Part shown: positions 7,417-7,590 of the stretch, one piece after another
How the letters are laid out: each line of letters starts with the position of its first letter
How positions within the stretch are numbered: position 1 is the first letter of the stretch
Assembly: GCA_039927975.1 (NCBI GenBank)
Contig: JBDSTZ010000221.1
Location: 1-7,590, forward strand
Direction of reading: 5' to 3'
Source of the DNA: JBDSTZ01 sp039927975
Lineage (GTDB): Bacteria > Pseudomonadota > Gammaproteobacteria > Burkholderiales > Burkholderiaceae_D
DNA: 7,590 bases
Made by a program: the position numbers and the translations under genes
The notes under the pieces: model-generated
Told to the model about the DNA's origin: nothing
What the model saw: only the letters and a program-made list of their open reading frames with translations
Databases searched by the model: none

Positions 7417-7471
7417 GCTTAACCTTTTTGTAAGCTTGCACAAGGGGCGTCGCGGTGGCAACCCTGTGCTG
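7417..7471 (-). promoter_or_regulatory. Truncated leader of the kynBUA operon
   Basis: Only about 55 bases of native DNA separate the kynB ATG from the tip of the insertion sequence. They contain the kynB ribosome site and an imperfect 12-base palindrome at 7429-7440 (TGTAAGCTTGCA, 5 of 6 pairs match). I see no convincing sigma-70 promoter on the minus strand. The original promoter may be weak, may need an activator, or may have been moved beyond the insertion. An operator role for the palindrome is a guess. Confidence 0.3.
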
Positions 7472-7480
7472 TGGTCTAAT
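7472..7480 (+). promoter_or_regulatory. Extended -10 motif at the tip of the insertion sequence
   Basis: TGGTCTAAT combines the TGn extension with a hexamer one mismatch from TATAAT, pointing into the transposase gene. The flanking host DNA offers no good -35 box. In IS3-family elements the -10 in the left repeat is often completed by a -35 in the right repeat when the ends join in a circle, so this may be half of such a junction promoter. Confidence 0.4.
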
Positions 7481-7491
7481 TTGTCCGGACA

Positions 7492-7522
7492 CCTCAATAG
7501 GTGGAAAATCCACCACCTGAGG
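7492..7522 (+). promoter_or_regulatory. Hairpin covering the OrfA ribosome binding site
   Basis: The inner stem GGTGGA (7500-7505) pairs with TCCACC (7509-7514) around AAA. The outer stem CCTCA (7492-7496) pairs with TGAGG (7518-7522) across a symmetric 3x3 internal loop. The outer stem takes up GAGG of the GAGGAG ribosome site (7519-7524), which stands 6 bases before the ATG at 7531. RNA from this strand could therefore hide the site and hold down transposase synthesis. Confidence 0.5.
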
Positions 7523-7530
7523 AGTATGAC

Positions 7531-7590
7531 ATGGCAAAACACCGAAAAACGTTCGACACCAGCCTGAAGCTGGAAGTCGTCCGGATGATT
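7531..7590 (+). CDS. IS3-family transposase OrfA, first 20 codons (runs off right edge)
   Basis: The frame begins MAKHRKTFDTSLKLEVVRMI, the typical basic start of the IS3-family OrfA helix-turn-helix protein, where a K/R-rich lead is followed by F-x(2-4)-LKLEVV. OrfA binds the ends of the element. In this family the full transposase is usually an OrfAB fusion made by -1 frameshifting, with the DDE domain in OrfB, which is outside the window. GAGGAG at 7519-7524 gives a strong ribosome site 6 bases upstream. Whether the element is complete cannot be judged. Confidence 0.8.
   Translation, partial: MAKHRKTFDTSLKLEVVRMI

Larger units (their letters stand above)
7472..7590 (+). mobile_element. 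Left end of an insertion sequence, probably IS3 family (runs off right edge)
   Basis: The evidence is the transposase OrfA start at 7531 together with a compact non-coding lead of about 59 bases. The lead begins TGGTCTAATTTGTCCGGACA, in the style of IS3-family ends that begin with TG. The exact tip, 7472, is inferred and could be a few bases off, because the right inverted repeat and the target duplication lie outside the window. The lead holds a perfect 10-base palindrome (TGTCCGGACA, 7482-7491) and a hairpin over the OrfA ribosome site. Transcription runs away from the kyn operon. Confidence 0.75.

Noticed and set aside
7417..7542. Longer kynB frame starting at 7542
   Set aside because: The extra 42 codons read backward through the insertion sequence end. 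The start at 7416 has a ribosome site and gives the family length.

Overview
The window is GC-rich, codes almost without gaps, and reads almost entirely on the minus strand. Protein style, codon use and gene content suggest a betaproteobacterium, most likely of the Oxalobacteraceae (Massilia/Duganella/Janthinobacterium type). This placement is an inference from gene style, not from a search.

Right to left, in the direction of transcription, the layout is as follows. (1) At 7472-7590 lies the left end of an insertion sequence, apparently IS3 family, with the first 20 codons of its OrfA on the plus strand. It points away from the rest. (2) From 7416 to 4683 runs a compact tryptophan catabolic operon: kynB (kynurenine formamidase), kynU (kynureninase) and kynA (tryptophan 2,3-dioxygenase). 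Together these convert L-tryptophan to anthranilate and L-alanine. kynB and kynU overlap by four bases (ATGA), and kynA starts 8 bases after the kynU stop. (3) At 4624-4391 is a small unrecognised gene of 77 codons with good codon use. (4) At 4226-3048 is a membrane-anchored diguanylate cyclase with about seven membrane segments, an intact GGEEF active site and an RxxD inhibitory site. (5) From 2946 off the left edge runs the first 982 codons of a large secreted alpha-2-macroglobulin family protein, with a signal peptide.

The three kyn genes form one pathway and probably one transcript. The cyclase and the macroglobulin gene are co-directional but separated by 101 bases, and no functional link is shown. 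The insertion sequence ends only about 55 bases upstream of the kynB start, so it sits where the operon promoter or a divergent regulator would be expected. This is the most notable arrangement in the window. The leader of the insertion sequence can fold into a hairpin that covers the ribosome binding site of its transposase gene, and its tip carries a good extended -10 motif.

No RNA genes, CRISPR arrays or clearly novel multi-gene system were seen. The long plus-strand open frames are antisense shadows of the minus-strand genes.
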